Shown one piece after another: positions 37,588 through 48,083 of a stretch of DNA of 64,000 bases. The stretch comes from Cinclus cinclus. Lineage: Eukaryota > Chordata > Aves > Passeriformes > Cinclidae. Every line of letters starts with the position of its first letter. Position 1 is the first letter of the stretch. The stretch covers positions 20,583,662 to 20,647,661 of the forward strand of contig NC_085050.1 of assembly GCF_963662255.1 (NCBI RefSeq), in the 5' to 3' direction. The notes under the pieces were generated by a model, which did not search any database, had not been told where the DNA came from, and saw only the letters and a list, made by a program, of their open reading frames with translations. A program made the position numbers and the translations under genes.

Positions 37588-38065
37588 CACAGAATCATAG
37601 GAAGGCCTGGGTTGGCAGGGACCTTAAAGATCATCTAGTTTCCCTTCCCATGGGCAGGGATGCCACCCACTAGATCATGTTGGTGAGGGCCCCTTGCAGC
37701 CTGTCTTCAAACACTTCCAGGGATGGGACATGCACAACTTCTCTGAGTAACTTGAACCAGAACCATCACCCTCACAGTAAAGAACATCTTTCTAGAACTA
37801 ATCTAAATCTCCCCTCTACTAGTTTAAAACCATTACCCCTTGTTTATCAATATCTGTCCATGTAAAAAAATATCTCCCTCTTTTTTTTTTTTTTTTTTTT
37901 TTTTTATTAGCACCCTTTCTTGTAAGTACTGGATGGCCACTATAAGGTTTCCCTGGAGCCTTCTCTTCTCCTGGCTGAACAACCCCAGCTGTCTCAGTCT
38001 GTCTTCATACAAGAGATCCTCCAGACCTCTGATCTTACATTTTTGGATTGGAAGCAATGGCTTCA
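37588..38065 (-). mobile_element. CR1 LINE, 3' fragment with internal poly(T)
   Basis: CACAGAATCATAGGAAGGCC, ACCTTAAAGATCATCTAG, GGGCAGGGATGCCACCCAC and CTTCTCTTCTCCTGGCTGAA are the reverse complement of CR1. About 450 bp are retained, covering the 3' end and part of the last ORF2 segment. A T25 run (37881-37905) interrupts the element where the family usually has a short pyrimidine stretch. No open coding frame survives; the 85-codon frames across it come from the poly(T) and poly(A). Confidence 0.9.
37881..37905. repeat. poly(T) tract, 25 bp, inside CR1
   Basis: Uninterrupted T run within the CR1 copy at 37588-38065, with recognisable CR1 sequence on both sides. Confidence 0.95.
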
Positions 38066-39787
38066 GGTGTGATCCAAAATTTTTCAACTGCTTTTAGCAG
38101 AGAAAGTGTCTGATTGGCATAGTTACCTTTTTTATTCCCTGAATACACAGCATAAATATTATATCAGTGGTATCCCTCTCAACAAATTACAATGATGATA
38201 ATATTTGGCCACAATCCTGAATCCAAATAGATGGGATATATAGGTATATACAGTTTACTTTCTGTGTTGTGTATTCTAAGTGACTATTAAGTAACTTTAA
38301 TGGGATTATGACACACCACTAATCAAATAATTACATGAGAAACTGGGAAAATCCAGGAAAGGAAAATACCTTTTAAAGGTTTAACGACTTCCCAACCAAC
38401 TTTAAGTCTAGCTAATGTCCACTTTTTCTATAATTTGCATAACAGCAAAATTTTTCTTTATGTTTGACTACAAGGCATAATATTGACTGTAGTCAGTGTC
38501 TAAAATGGCAACTTAAGAATAGAAAAACACAGCATTATGTCAATTTTATCCTAAAATTATTTTTTTAAATTTAATTCTCATTGGTATAAATATGAATTGT
38601 TAAAATGACTAAGTAAAGCACTTTGGTAATTTGACTAAAGAAGTAGCAATATATGAAATAAAAAGGCGGTAGAAGCTTATATTGAGATACTAGAGGAATG
38701 GATATATGGTAGATCCATCTCTCAGGAATATTTTCACTGAGGAAAAAGAAGTAAAGGAGGATTATTATTCTATATTAGAGAAAGACTGTGGGCATTAAGC
38801 AAGTCAGGATGACCAAAAGCAGAGAGAATATAACAGCTATCTTTGAAAATATAAGACACTGCAGAAGAATAAGCCTAGACCAGACATTTTCTGGCAGATA
38901 AGAAATTCATCTATTTTTGGTATCTGGAAATCTCATAAAGAAAGAATTCCTGAGGTTTTCAATAAAATACTTGTATGTGATTGCATTGAGGTATAACAAT
39001 ATTTTTCACCATATATTTGCTCTATATACTATATAGCTGTATTCAGCTAGAGCTAGTGAGCTTATTTTTCAAAAGGTTTTAATCAAGGAAAATACCTTTC
39101 TGAATGGAATGGAATGGTTGTTTGGGAACATGTAGATTTTGTCAGAAACACCAATGAAAATCAGAAATGCTGATAGCCTGACCAAGCAGCCAGCTGCTAG
39201 TTAATCTGATTTTCCACCACTATGCTCAGCCACTATCTTGCCAGTTGGACCCCAGGATGGTGGGTTGGCTAGAATCGAGGCAGAATGCTTGGCTTCTCAT
39301 CCTGCCTCATACCCAGCTGTCCTCCTTGGCTGGTGTGAAACCTGGCTACCTCCTCAAGTTACCACCTGCCTAGGCAGCTTTTCTGAGCAGTCCAAAGAGT
39401 TCCTGAAGTTGTGCTGCTGTTCAGGATCCTGAGCAGTCTGACCTCCTTGTTAGTCACCCAGTTATCTTGCTAAGTAAGGGAAAAGTCCCTGTTTCCATCT
39501 TTTCCTTAAGTGTCTGTTTTTGTCTGTTTTGTCTCAAGATGGAAAGTTGCACTTCTGGTTGAGTATGTGGCCTGTCTTTTGTCTAATTATCCAACTATCT
39601 AGGTGGGGAAATGTGGATTGGTAGGTATTAAAAGACATTGTTCCATTTCATCAGAGATTTTTTAATACTGGCATGATTCTTTCCTGAGCAATATTAAAAA
39701 AAAAAAAAAGGCATGCAAAATTTCCTATAAAGTAGGTGAGAGTTATCATTATTTTCTTTCTAATATCTCTACTATATGTTATTACAA
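38066..39787. other. AT-rich DNA with a small GC-richer patch
   Basis: Mostly AT-rich and featureless. A patch at about 39180-39450 is GC-richer than its surroundings, contains a 64-codon frame and may be an old unidentified repeat. I could not match it to a known family or protein. Confidence 0.5.
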
Positions 39788-40192
39788 AATCACAGAACCA
39801 TAGAGTGGGTAAGGTTAGCAGTGGAATGACAGTAGGACATGTCATCCAACCTTCATGCTCAAGCAGGGACATCCTAGATCACATTGCACTGGATTGTGTC
39901 CAGATGATTCTTGAATGTATCCAGACAATTCTTGATTATCTCCAGTGAGGGAGACCCCACAGCCTCTCTGCATAATCTGTTCCAGTGTGGTCACTGCACA
40001 GAAAATAAGTTCTTCCTCGAGTTCAGGTGAAACCTCCTATGCATCAGTTTCTGCCTATTCATGGCTTCTTGTCCCATTGCTTGTCACCTCTGAGCAGAGC
40101 CTGGCTCTATCATCTTTGACACACTCCCTTTGAATACTTTCACAAATTGCTGAGGTCCCCTCTTAGTTGTCTCTTCTGGAGGTTGAACATGC
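39788..40192 (-). mobile_element. CR1 LINE, 3' fragment of a different, older subfamily
   Basis: AATCACAGAACCATAGAGTG, CATGCTCAAGCAGGGACATC, AGGGAGACCCCACAGCCTCT and AGGTCCCCTCTTAGTTGTCT match the reverse complement of CR1 subfamilies whose 3' part reads 'tctggaggtcatctagtccaaccccctgctcaagcaggg'. That wording differs from the other copies in the window. The sequence is strongly diverged and carries no open coding frame. Confidence 0.85.
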
Positions 40193-41423
40193 TTAAAATA
40201 TATCTGTATGAATACATAAAGTACAAAAAATAATAAAAAATAAATCTATTTTTCCATCAATATAGATATGGTATGAAATAAAAAGTAAGTCCTGCCAAGC
40301 AATACATTGAAATAACAATAATAGAGAAAATACTCTATAAATTGATTATTTAAAAAGGATGAACACTAATTATGAGCTATACACAATTATATGTGAGGTA
40401 TTATTTATCAAAATGGCCATAAACCTCAAAGTCAACACAGTATTCCTGATGCCACAAAATATTTTTAAGTAAGTGTGCTCTAAATGGCAATCTATTTATT
40501 GAGATAAAAACTAATTTTAAAAATAAAGGGCAGTTTACTGTGGAAATAAAATTATTTTCTCATTCAATTTAATTTTTTATTAATGTTTTCAATCCTGATA
40601 ATGACATTACTCTCCAAATACATGCATTTTATGCATTACTGCTAAGGATTGGCAGCTGCATATTTTTTATGCGTTATATTTACCATTTGCCCTTAATTTT
40701 CTCTCTTACTAAGGAAGCAAAAGTAGAACATAGGTTTCCTGTGTCCTTCTATGAACAGTGCAGATGTTGAGGACTCTCCACTGGCTGAAGTTCTGGTGGC
40801 AACTGTCATTTCTCTTTCATTCTACTTAATTCCTCTCAAAGTTAGTGTAACAGAGTCAGTGTGAAGAATACAGAAAAATAGTGCATAGAGCTATAGCACA
40901 GGTTTTTCTATAGCTGTATTCAAAAGAAGCTAAATATGCAGAAATGAATAAAATCAATTCTGTAAAAGCACTTAGAGAATTGTGAGTAAAGACCTAAAGA
41001 ATTAAACACAGAATTTGTGTCATATTCTACTGAAAAGTATAGAACAGCATTGGAACACAAATCTTTGGTACATAAAAAGTGTAGACATTTAAGTAAACTT
41101 TTTTCTTCTCTCTTATTACAGATGTCTAGAGCTTTCTGAAGGAAACACATTTCTCAAAGGAATTATTTTCCAGTACACTACTGGCAAAGGCTTTAAGGAT
41201 CCTCTGAAATTTTAAAATTTGGATATCTACTCCTCAGTATACATATAGGAGCTGTTACTGAGGAGTCACATTCCTGGAGGAAATTTACATACCATGGCTT
41301 TAAAGAAAAAGTACATGGCTGATGTCAACAGATGTTAACAGATTAGTGAGAAATGCCTCTGCCGAATTAAGGTTAAACAAGACTATATTTTGAAGTCAGT
41401 ACTATGGACTTTTTTTAACAGTG

Positions 41424-41428
<5 letters not shown>
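40193..41428. other. AT-rich spacer, nothing recognised apart from an inverted repeat
   Basis: Very AT-rich near 40200-40650. An 11-bp inverted repeat ACTCCTCAGTA/TACTGAGGAGT occurs at 41229-41239 and 41256-41266. No gene or named repeat is seen. Confidence 0.6.

Positions 41429-41459
<31 letters not shown>
41429..41459 (+). repeat. (GA)15 dinucleotide microsatellite
   Basis: Uninterrupted GA units over 31 bp, then TGAGCAGCAG. It immediately precedes the repeat-like block that follows. Confidence 0.97.
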
Positions 41460-41462
<3 letters not shown>

Positions 41463-42130
41463 GCAGCAGTGACCACCTGTGAAACCAGAAGGATCCTCTT
41501 GGTCCTTCTTCACCCTGGCTTCTCAATGGTAGAGGTTCTGAAATAGTTCAAAGTTTTCATTACTTATACATCATAGCAAACAAAGGAATTAATGCTCATT
41601 GGTTACCAAGATCTCTCATTCTCTTGGTTACATGATTCCTTAAATTTTAGTACTAATTAGCCTGCATGCTCAGTCTTTCTCTTCTTTTGAGACAGTGTGA
41701 TTGCTGGGTTGGTGGGCCGTAAGTCAGTGGTTATGATCTCCCTCGATGGAATTACCTTTTGCCCAATAGGAGCTGATTCAGCACAGATGACACCCAGAAA
41801 ATAGTACCACCTCTGTCTTACCTCAAGCTCCTGCTGCAGGGGCTTAACTTACAGTCCATGTTCCAGGAATCTACTGAGGTGGATTCAAGGGGGCTTCTGT
41901 GGTCATTTGTGGTCACAGATGTCACCTGTCTCATAACTTGGGATTATGATCTCTGTTTGACCGGTGAATGATATAGGAGCAGCTGCTTCTTCACACGGTT
42001 TGACACAATCAGAATTTTTGTCTGGATGCGCTAACCAGATCTTGCTTCTGACTGGTGTTACCTCCATTCTGTCTTTCCCTTCTGTGCTTATCTCATGGAA
42101 AAACCCTTCTGTGACTTTAACAGTGTTGAG
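41460..42130 (-). mobile_element. unassigned interspersed-repeat-like block, possibly an antisense LTR
   Basis: This block of about 670 bp is less AT-rich than its surroundings. It has the mixed texture of an LTR read backwards, for example GCTTAACTTACAGTCCATG and CATGCTCAGTCTTTC. I cannot find defined TG/CA ends, a target duplication or a confident family match, so both the class and the orientation are tentative. Confidence 0.3.
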
Positions 42131-44398
42131 ACAGATAAAAAAAATGCTGCAATATTTTTTTCAGTGGATATTTGCTAATTAATAACACCAGATAATTGAT
42201 ATTAGTGTCTTACAACATCAGCTACTTCTGCACTAAGTTTTCCAGATGTGAAACTCGATTGGGTAACGGAGAATTAAGAAGAAATAAAGAAACAACTACA
42301 TAAAAGGAAATTTACAATAGATTTAAAAAAATATCATATAGGGACTGTAAACTGCATATTAAAAGAACCATTAACTGCATCCATTGCAATAACTCCTAAG
42401 AAGTATTTTGTTTTTGCTAACTCCACTAGAGAACAGTTCTGAGTTTGGGTTTTATGTGCAGCTGAAAACTGAAATGTTTTTAGAGCACCTGCTTTTGGAT
42501 TCCAAGAAGAATGACTATCTGAGCTATAATGCTTTCCTGTGTAATGCAACCCCAACCAATTTACTTTCTAAAAGTAGTTTGATTTTTCCCTTACTGTAGT
42601 GCTATCAGATAGCAACATGCTCTCTGGGGACTCCATTCATGCTGAGATTGCACCAAACAGTGATTGCACTGCTGAATCAGTCTGTAATCAATCTTGCATC
42701 CTACAGATCTCCTTTAGTATTTTTTTCTTTGATCACTGTCTAATGGGAAACATAACATGTTTAAGAATAATGAAACTTCAATCTAATTGTATCTTTGCTG
42801 GAGAGTCTCTAGGCATCCTTTTGTAGCCTCTAATGAAATTACTCTAACAGTGAATGCTTAGCCACATGGTCAATAGAAAGGATATACAACTGCTAAGTTT
42901 TCTCCCAAGTGTGAGTATATGTTCACTGTCAATAAGTTATTTGACACCTTTGCAGTCTTTGTGCGCTTACTTTTCTTGTTTCTTCAATATTCACAATTTC
43001 TAATTAATAGTATTTTATTCTGTCTTATATAAAGGGGAACTTGTATTGTTCTTTTCCACTGTTTTGCATTTTAGTACTGTTCAATGAATGCATTAACAAT
43101 TTTTTTTCAGAGTATATTCATTGCATAATGAAAGTAACAGTTAATTCCAAAAAGCATTCATATATCTCTAAGCCATAACAATCTTTCAATGAGCAATATA
43201 TGTTTTGGTTCCTGTTGTTGGTTGCTTTTGATGCATTTCCTACTTTGGCAAAGTATTAGATGATGAAAAAAAGAGTGATAAAGTAGGTAGTTCAATGTGT
43301 GTCAAAATCTATTACTAATTCCTATTCCTCCTATTATAAGTCATAAATGACATGGGAATTCCAAAAAATCATATGGTATTCAGTTCAATGACATCATATG
43401 CACCATAACATAAGGCAAGATAACCAAACTCCAATCAATATTTTGTTTATTTTCCAGTAACGGTTATATTATCAATTTAGGGTAGAGAAGAAATATAATT
43501 TGAAAGAGACTATATAAAAAGTAGTTGCTCTTTTTCTCTTGGCTGAAAATGCAGTATATTCGTGTTCAAAGTAGACAGTTCTCAATGCCTTTGGGTTTTT
43601 TTGTGTGCTTTGCTGTTGCAATATGTCTTTGAGAGACTACTTGTTACGATTTACAATAACAACACTGTTATTGTTTTTATGTCCCATCAGTTTTTTACTT
43701 TCTTTGATATTGACTGCTCCCAAACCTGTTTTTTTTTCTTATTTCTGATAGTTCAGAAAGTACGTATCAGAGATGGTAAAATGTCAGGAAACATACCTGC
43801 ATTTATAGTCTTAAAGGAAAAAATACAAGGACAAAACTTTTAAGGTGAGTGAAAAAGCAAATCCCCTTTTTCATGTTTGATGTCTGCAATTGTGGGGAAA
43901 ACATTTCCCTTCAAACCTAACATTTCCAATGAACCTTTGAGATAGCTGACTCTCATTCTTCCAGCAGTTTTCTGAGGTTTAATTTTACGGTGTACAAACC
44001 TCCAGAGCTAGTCTGTCTAATGGATATATGTGGATGCTTGAGGATATTTCACATCTAAAAAATGTGAGCACAGCACTAAAAATATTGAACTCTTCTCTGC
44101 TTTAAAACACGTCAATGGAGTTTTGTTGATTTTACAAGAAGGAGATTTCTGAATAAATTGCTGAAATCATTAATAAAGAAAACATTTTACATGTTTCAGA
44201 CTTACAAAGAAATACCATATGTACCAGTTAAATTGCTTTCCATGGGGTTTTATTAATTTCGCATAGTCACTTGACTCAGTTTATTTCAAACATTCTGAGA
44301 AAACAAGTTTACTTCAAGTTAACTGTTAAAAGTGCAGTAATGGTGCACTTTTTTGGAAATACTTGTCTGTGAAAACACAGGCTAATAAAGCACAAAAG
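42131..44398. other. AT-rich DNA, no gene recognised
   Basis: Frames up to 93 codons (43562-43843) are Phe/Leu/Cys-rich and carry no recognised motif. No named repeat is seen. Confidence 0.55.
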
Positions 44399-44446
44399 TG
44401 TATATATATATACATATATCTATGAATATGAATGTACATTTGTATT

Positions 44447-44494
<48 letters not shown>
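44399..44494 (+). repeat. compound (TA)n ... (TA)13(CA)11 microsatellite
   Basis: A first imperfect TA stretch at 44399-44420 is followed after about 27 bp by 13 TA units (44447-44472), passing directly into 11 CA units (44473-44494). The minus-strand Cys/Val and Ile/Tyr-rich frame here is a translation of the microsatellite. Confidence 0.95.
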
Positions 44495-44555
44495 TGCACT
44501 CTTGCATTTTCTCTCTCTCTTGCTTGGTAAACATGACTGATCTTTTTATAAGTAA

Positions 44556-44952
44556 CTCATAGAATCCTAGAATGATTTGGGTTTGAAGGGACCTAAAGAT
44601 CATTTAGTTCCAACCTCCCTGCTGTGGGCAGGTATACCTTTCACTAGATTGGGCTCCTTAAAGACCCATCCAGCCTGTTCTCAAACACTTCCAGGAATGG
44701 GGCACACAGAACTTCTCTTGGCAGCCTGCTGCAGCATCATATCATCCTCATGGTAAAAACTTTCATCATCTCCAACCTAAATCTACCCTCTTTCCGTTTA
44801 AAACTGCTGACCCTTGAGCCATCACCATAGGCCCTACTAAAACATCTCTCTACATGTTCCTTCAATCCCCCCTCACTTATGGAAATGCCTCTATACGACA
44901 CCAAGGACACTTCTCCAAATGGATGAATGCAAATGCTTTCAGCCTTTTATCG
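44556..44952 (-). mobile_element. CR1 LINE, 3' fragment
   Basis: CTCATAGAATCCTAGAATGA, GGACCTAAAGATCATTTAG, TTCCAACCTCCCTGCTGTGG and CTCAAACACTTCCAGGAATG are the reverse complement of the CR1 3' end. The match weakens after about 44870, and the inner limit is approximate. The copy is degraded, with no open coding frame. Confidence 0.88.
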
Positions 44953-45059
44953 ACAATTCTCTATATCCACTCCCACTCCACAAATATGTATCTTCCTGAC
45001 ACTTCCAATTTTTCATACCTTCATCATCTTCCCTCTGCCATTGATTGATGTACATCCCT

Positions 45060-45335
45060 TACTGTGATTTGGATTACCTTGACCAGCTTGCAGACATCAC
45101 CCACTCACACTCATCCCCCCAACAACACAAGGATACAAAAGCTGGCTCAAGATAAAGACAAGGAGATGGTTTACTGTGTGCTGTTACAGACAAAACACAA
45201 AACTTGAGGAATTTAAAGCAAATTCAGGTAGACTCTGACACTAAGCCACAACTCCAAATTTAAAACAATACATTTCCTTGCCCTGTTTGCCCAGGCTTAT
45301 CTTCATTTCGAACACGTCTAACACCCCTCTTGTCA
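45060..45335 (-). mobile_element. degraded LTR-like fragment
   Basis: GGCTCAAGATAAAGACAAGG, AGACAAAACACAAAACTTGAGG and TTTGCCCAGGCTTATCTTCA resemble the reverse complement of a widespread avian LTR family whose antisense strand reads 'gggtcgagataaggacagggag...acagactcgacttgggg'. Divergence is high, the ends are not defined, and no target duplication is visible. The assignment rests on pattern recall. Confidence 0.45.
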
Positions 45336-47340
45336 TTTGCTCCTGGTATTGAGTAGCCTGATCAGTTCTCTGCTATGTTTCTGAGTAATGTTTATGCAGC
45401 AGTGATATAAATGAATGCAGACCACTTGATGATCATATTCTCCGAATCAAGACTAAAATATACACTGAAAATTTTATTTGTGCAGAAAAATATGTAGTTT
45501 AGGAAGATGGCTGTTTTCTTCTTAATATCTATAATAAATCGAAACATGATATATATTGTATGAACATTAGTATTTTAAATAAATATTAATGGGACAGCAC
45601 TGAGATCACAGGTTTTATTCTGCTTCTTTTCTAGCTAAATCTCTAATTGAAATGCTATACTACGCTTCAATAATAACCTCTCATGTCCTTTTCTCTAGCT
45701 TACTTCAGAGACTGTGCTGAATTTTCTCTCCAAGGGTTGTGCCATAGAGTATTTCCCATATTGCAGGACATTATTTTTGATAGCTCTGCATAGGTTTTAT
45801 ATTGCTTAAGTAAGGGATTAAAATTTTTCTATTGCATTAGTAAGGAATAATTGTTTCTTTGTTTTTTTTTTTCCTGAACATCTGTGTTACATATATTTTT
45901 GGGAAAAAGAATTTAAAAAGGCCTCACAAAATCTCCTTCTTTTAATAAAACCTACTGACAGTCAGTTTCTCTGGTTCTTTTAAAATGAAGATGTAATTGC
46001 AATTTCCCTCATATTGTAACATAAGGCAAGTGTACTAATATTATTAATACTCTTTAACACAATCTGCAATTTCTATATACCTCATTCCTTCAGACCAGTT
46101 ATATTAACTTCTAGTTTACAACCCATTTTCCTTGTGTTTTTTAAAAATTCTTGTTATCTAAGAACTTCAGTAATATTTTTAAATACAAAAAAGAAGCCCC
46201 ACTACCCCCCATCAAAAAACATAAATAGGATTTTTTTTTCAGCTTACACAAATGGATGAGTTCATGCCTTTGAAAGTGAATTTTCTTTCTCCCTGTGTCC
46301 CTCGGTGAATTACCCGAATCTCTTACTTAATTGAAACCATTCAGATGCACTAAACTACACTTCCATCTGAATCAGTATAATTGAATGCTACAAAAGATTG
46401 CTCTATGATGAAACCATTTCATTTATTACGGTAATGCATTTAACATTTCAATTCAACTACAATATCTCATTTACTATATGCCTGAGCACTGGAAAGGTTG
46501 GGTTTTTTAACTTGTTTTTTTGTTTTTCCTACTTGTAGCAAAGCCGGATAGGAAGAAGTCTTTTACAATGTATTAATGTTATCCATTCATGGTGAAAACG
46601 TGAAACAATTTCAAAGAAAAAAAAACCAAATAAACCTAAATATGTCTGCCTGTCTTGCTTTTCCCAAACTAACTGCTGGTATAACAAATGCCTTGTTTCT
46701 GGAAATTACATAAAAGGATTGCCTTTCCAGTTAGGTGCAATTTCCTCATTGTTTCAATTTATCATGATACCTTATTATAAAAATCAGTATTCTTCATAGA
46801 GTTATTAATCTTCAGTGTAATCACAGTCTTTGAACCTGACAAAGGACCTCACAGGCCACACAGAAGCCAACATTTCTCCTGATTAAAGCTGTTTGACTTT
46901 CTTCATTTCCCTTCACAACTCTTGTGTCCATTTGTGGTGGGAGAGCAAACCATGGCAGAGCTATAAATGAGACAGAAATATTTTAAACCATAACTAGCAG
47001 AAAGATTATTAGTGCGTTCTTCTGGAAGACCATAATTCAATTATATTTTATATTGAATAAATATATCCAAAAGAGCAGTATGCTTTTTCTGCTCTGGGAC
47101 CTGATATCATGTGATAGTTCAGTATGTGTTAATCTATCTAAACATAAAAATAGAAATTCAGAATTGGAAATGCATTAAAAGAGCAACTTTATATACTATA
47201 TATTTCATTCAAAAACAAATCTAAAAATGAAATATGGGAATTCACCCAAAAAAGTATTATATATGAAGTTATTTTCTGGAAATTCAGGAAAAGCTTCTTA
47301 TTTTATTTTATTTTGTTTTCATCTTCTACATTGGGTTTCG

Positions 47341-47402
47341 GTTTTTTGTTTTGTTTTGTTTTGTGGGGTTTTTGTTTATTTTTTGTTTTTTTTTTTTTTT
47401 TG
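47341..47402 (+). repeat. G/T-rich tract
   Basis: GTTTT units and T-runs with a single A, ending in a T-run of about 16. Confidence 0.9.
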
Positions 47403-48052
47403 CATTGAAGTAAGTCCTTTTTTTTAATAAATTGAATATTACAAATATAACATTCTGGATTAGTGTCTTCTTGAAAAAGCAGATTAAATATTTTTCAGCC
47501 TGTTATTTCTTAGCTTTGTTATTAGTAATTGAGCAAAGTGTAATTCCCTTGCAATGAGAAGGGGTGAAAGTGTGAAAAGGATAAAATGGTACTTAGGTCT
47601 GTTACAAAATTTATCACAATTGTTTGATGATTCAACTATTTCAGTTAAAAAGTATGTCTGATAGAAGGTATAAAGAAATTAATTTTTGAAGGTCAGTGAA
47701 AGGTAATATTTTTAAACACATCATAAAAACAAAGAGTGAAAGAATTCTCAAAGTCTAATTAGAGTTCAAAACACATGACAAAATTATGGTAAAATTTATT
47801 TTCTCAACAATACTCATCTTGAGCTACAAGCCTTCTACAAATAAAATCATATTCTCAGGATTTTGAGGAATATAATTTCATCAGGAGGAGACTTAATCTT
47901 TTGCTTTTCGATTTTCTTAAATAAACAAGCCTTCCAAAAAGTACGTTAATATTATTTCAGCTGTTTTTCTTTCGTAAAAGACAACTTGATGGAATAGACC
48001 TGGTAAGCACAATTCACTGTTTTTTTAGCCCAAAATCTTTGCACAGGCAGTC

Positions 48053-48083
48053 GTTTGTTTGATTGTTTGTTTGTTTGTTTGTT
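48053..48083 (+). repeat. (GTTT)n simple repeat
   Basis: GTTTGTTTGATTGTTTG followed by four more GTTT units, with one A interruption. Confidence 0.92.

Noticed and set aside
44382..44603. 73-codon minus-strand frame with Cys/Val and Ile/Tyr repeats
   Set aside because: It is a translation of the (TA)n(CA)n microsatellite and part of a CR1 end.
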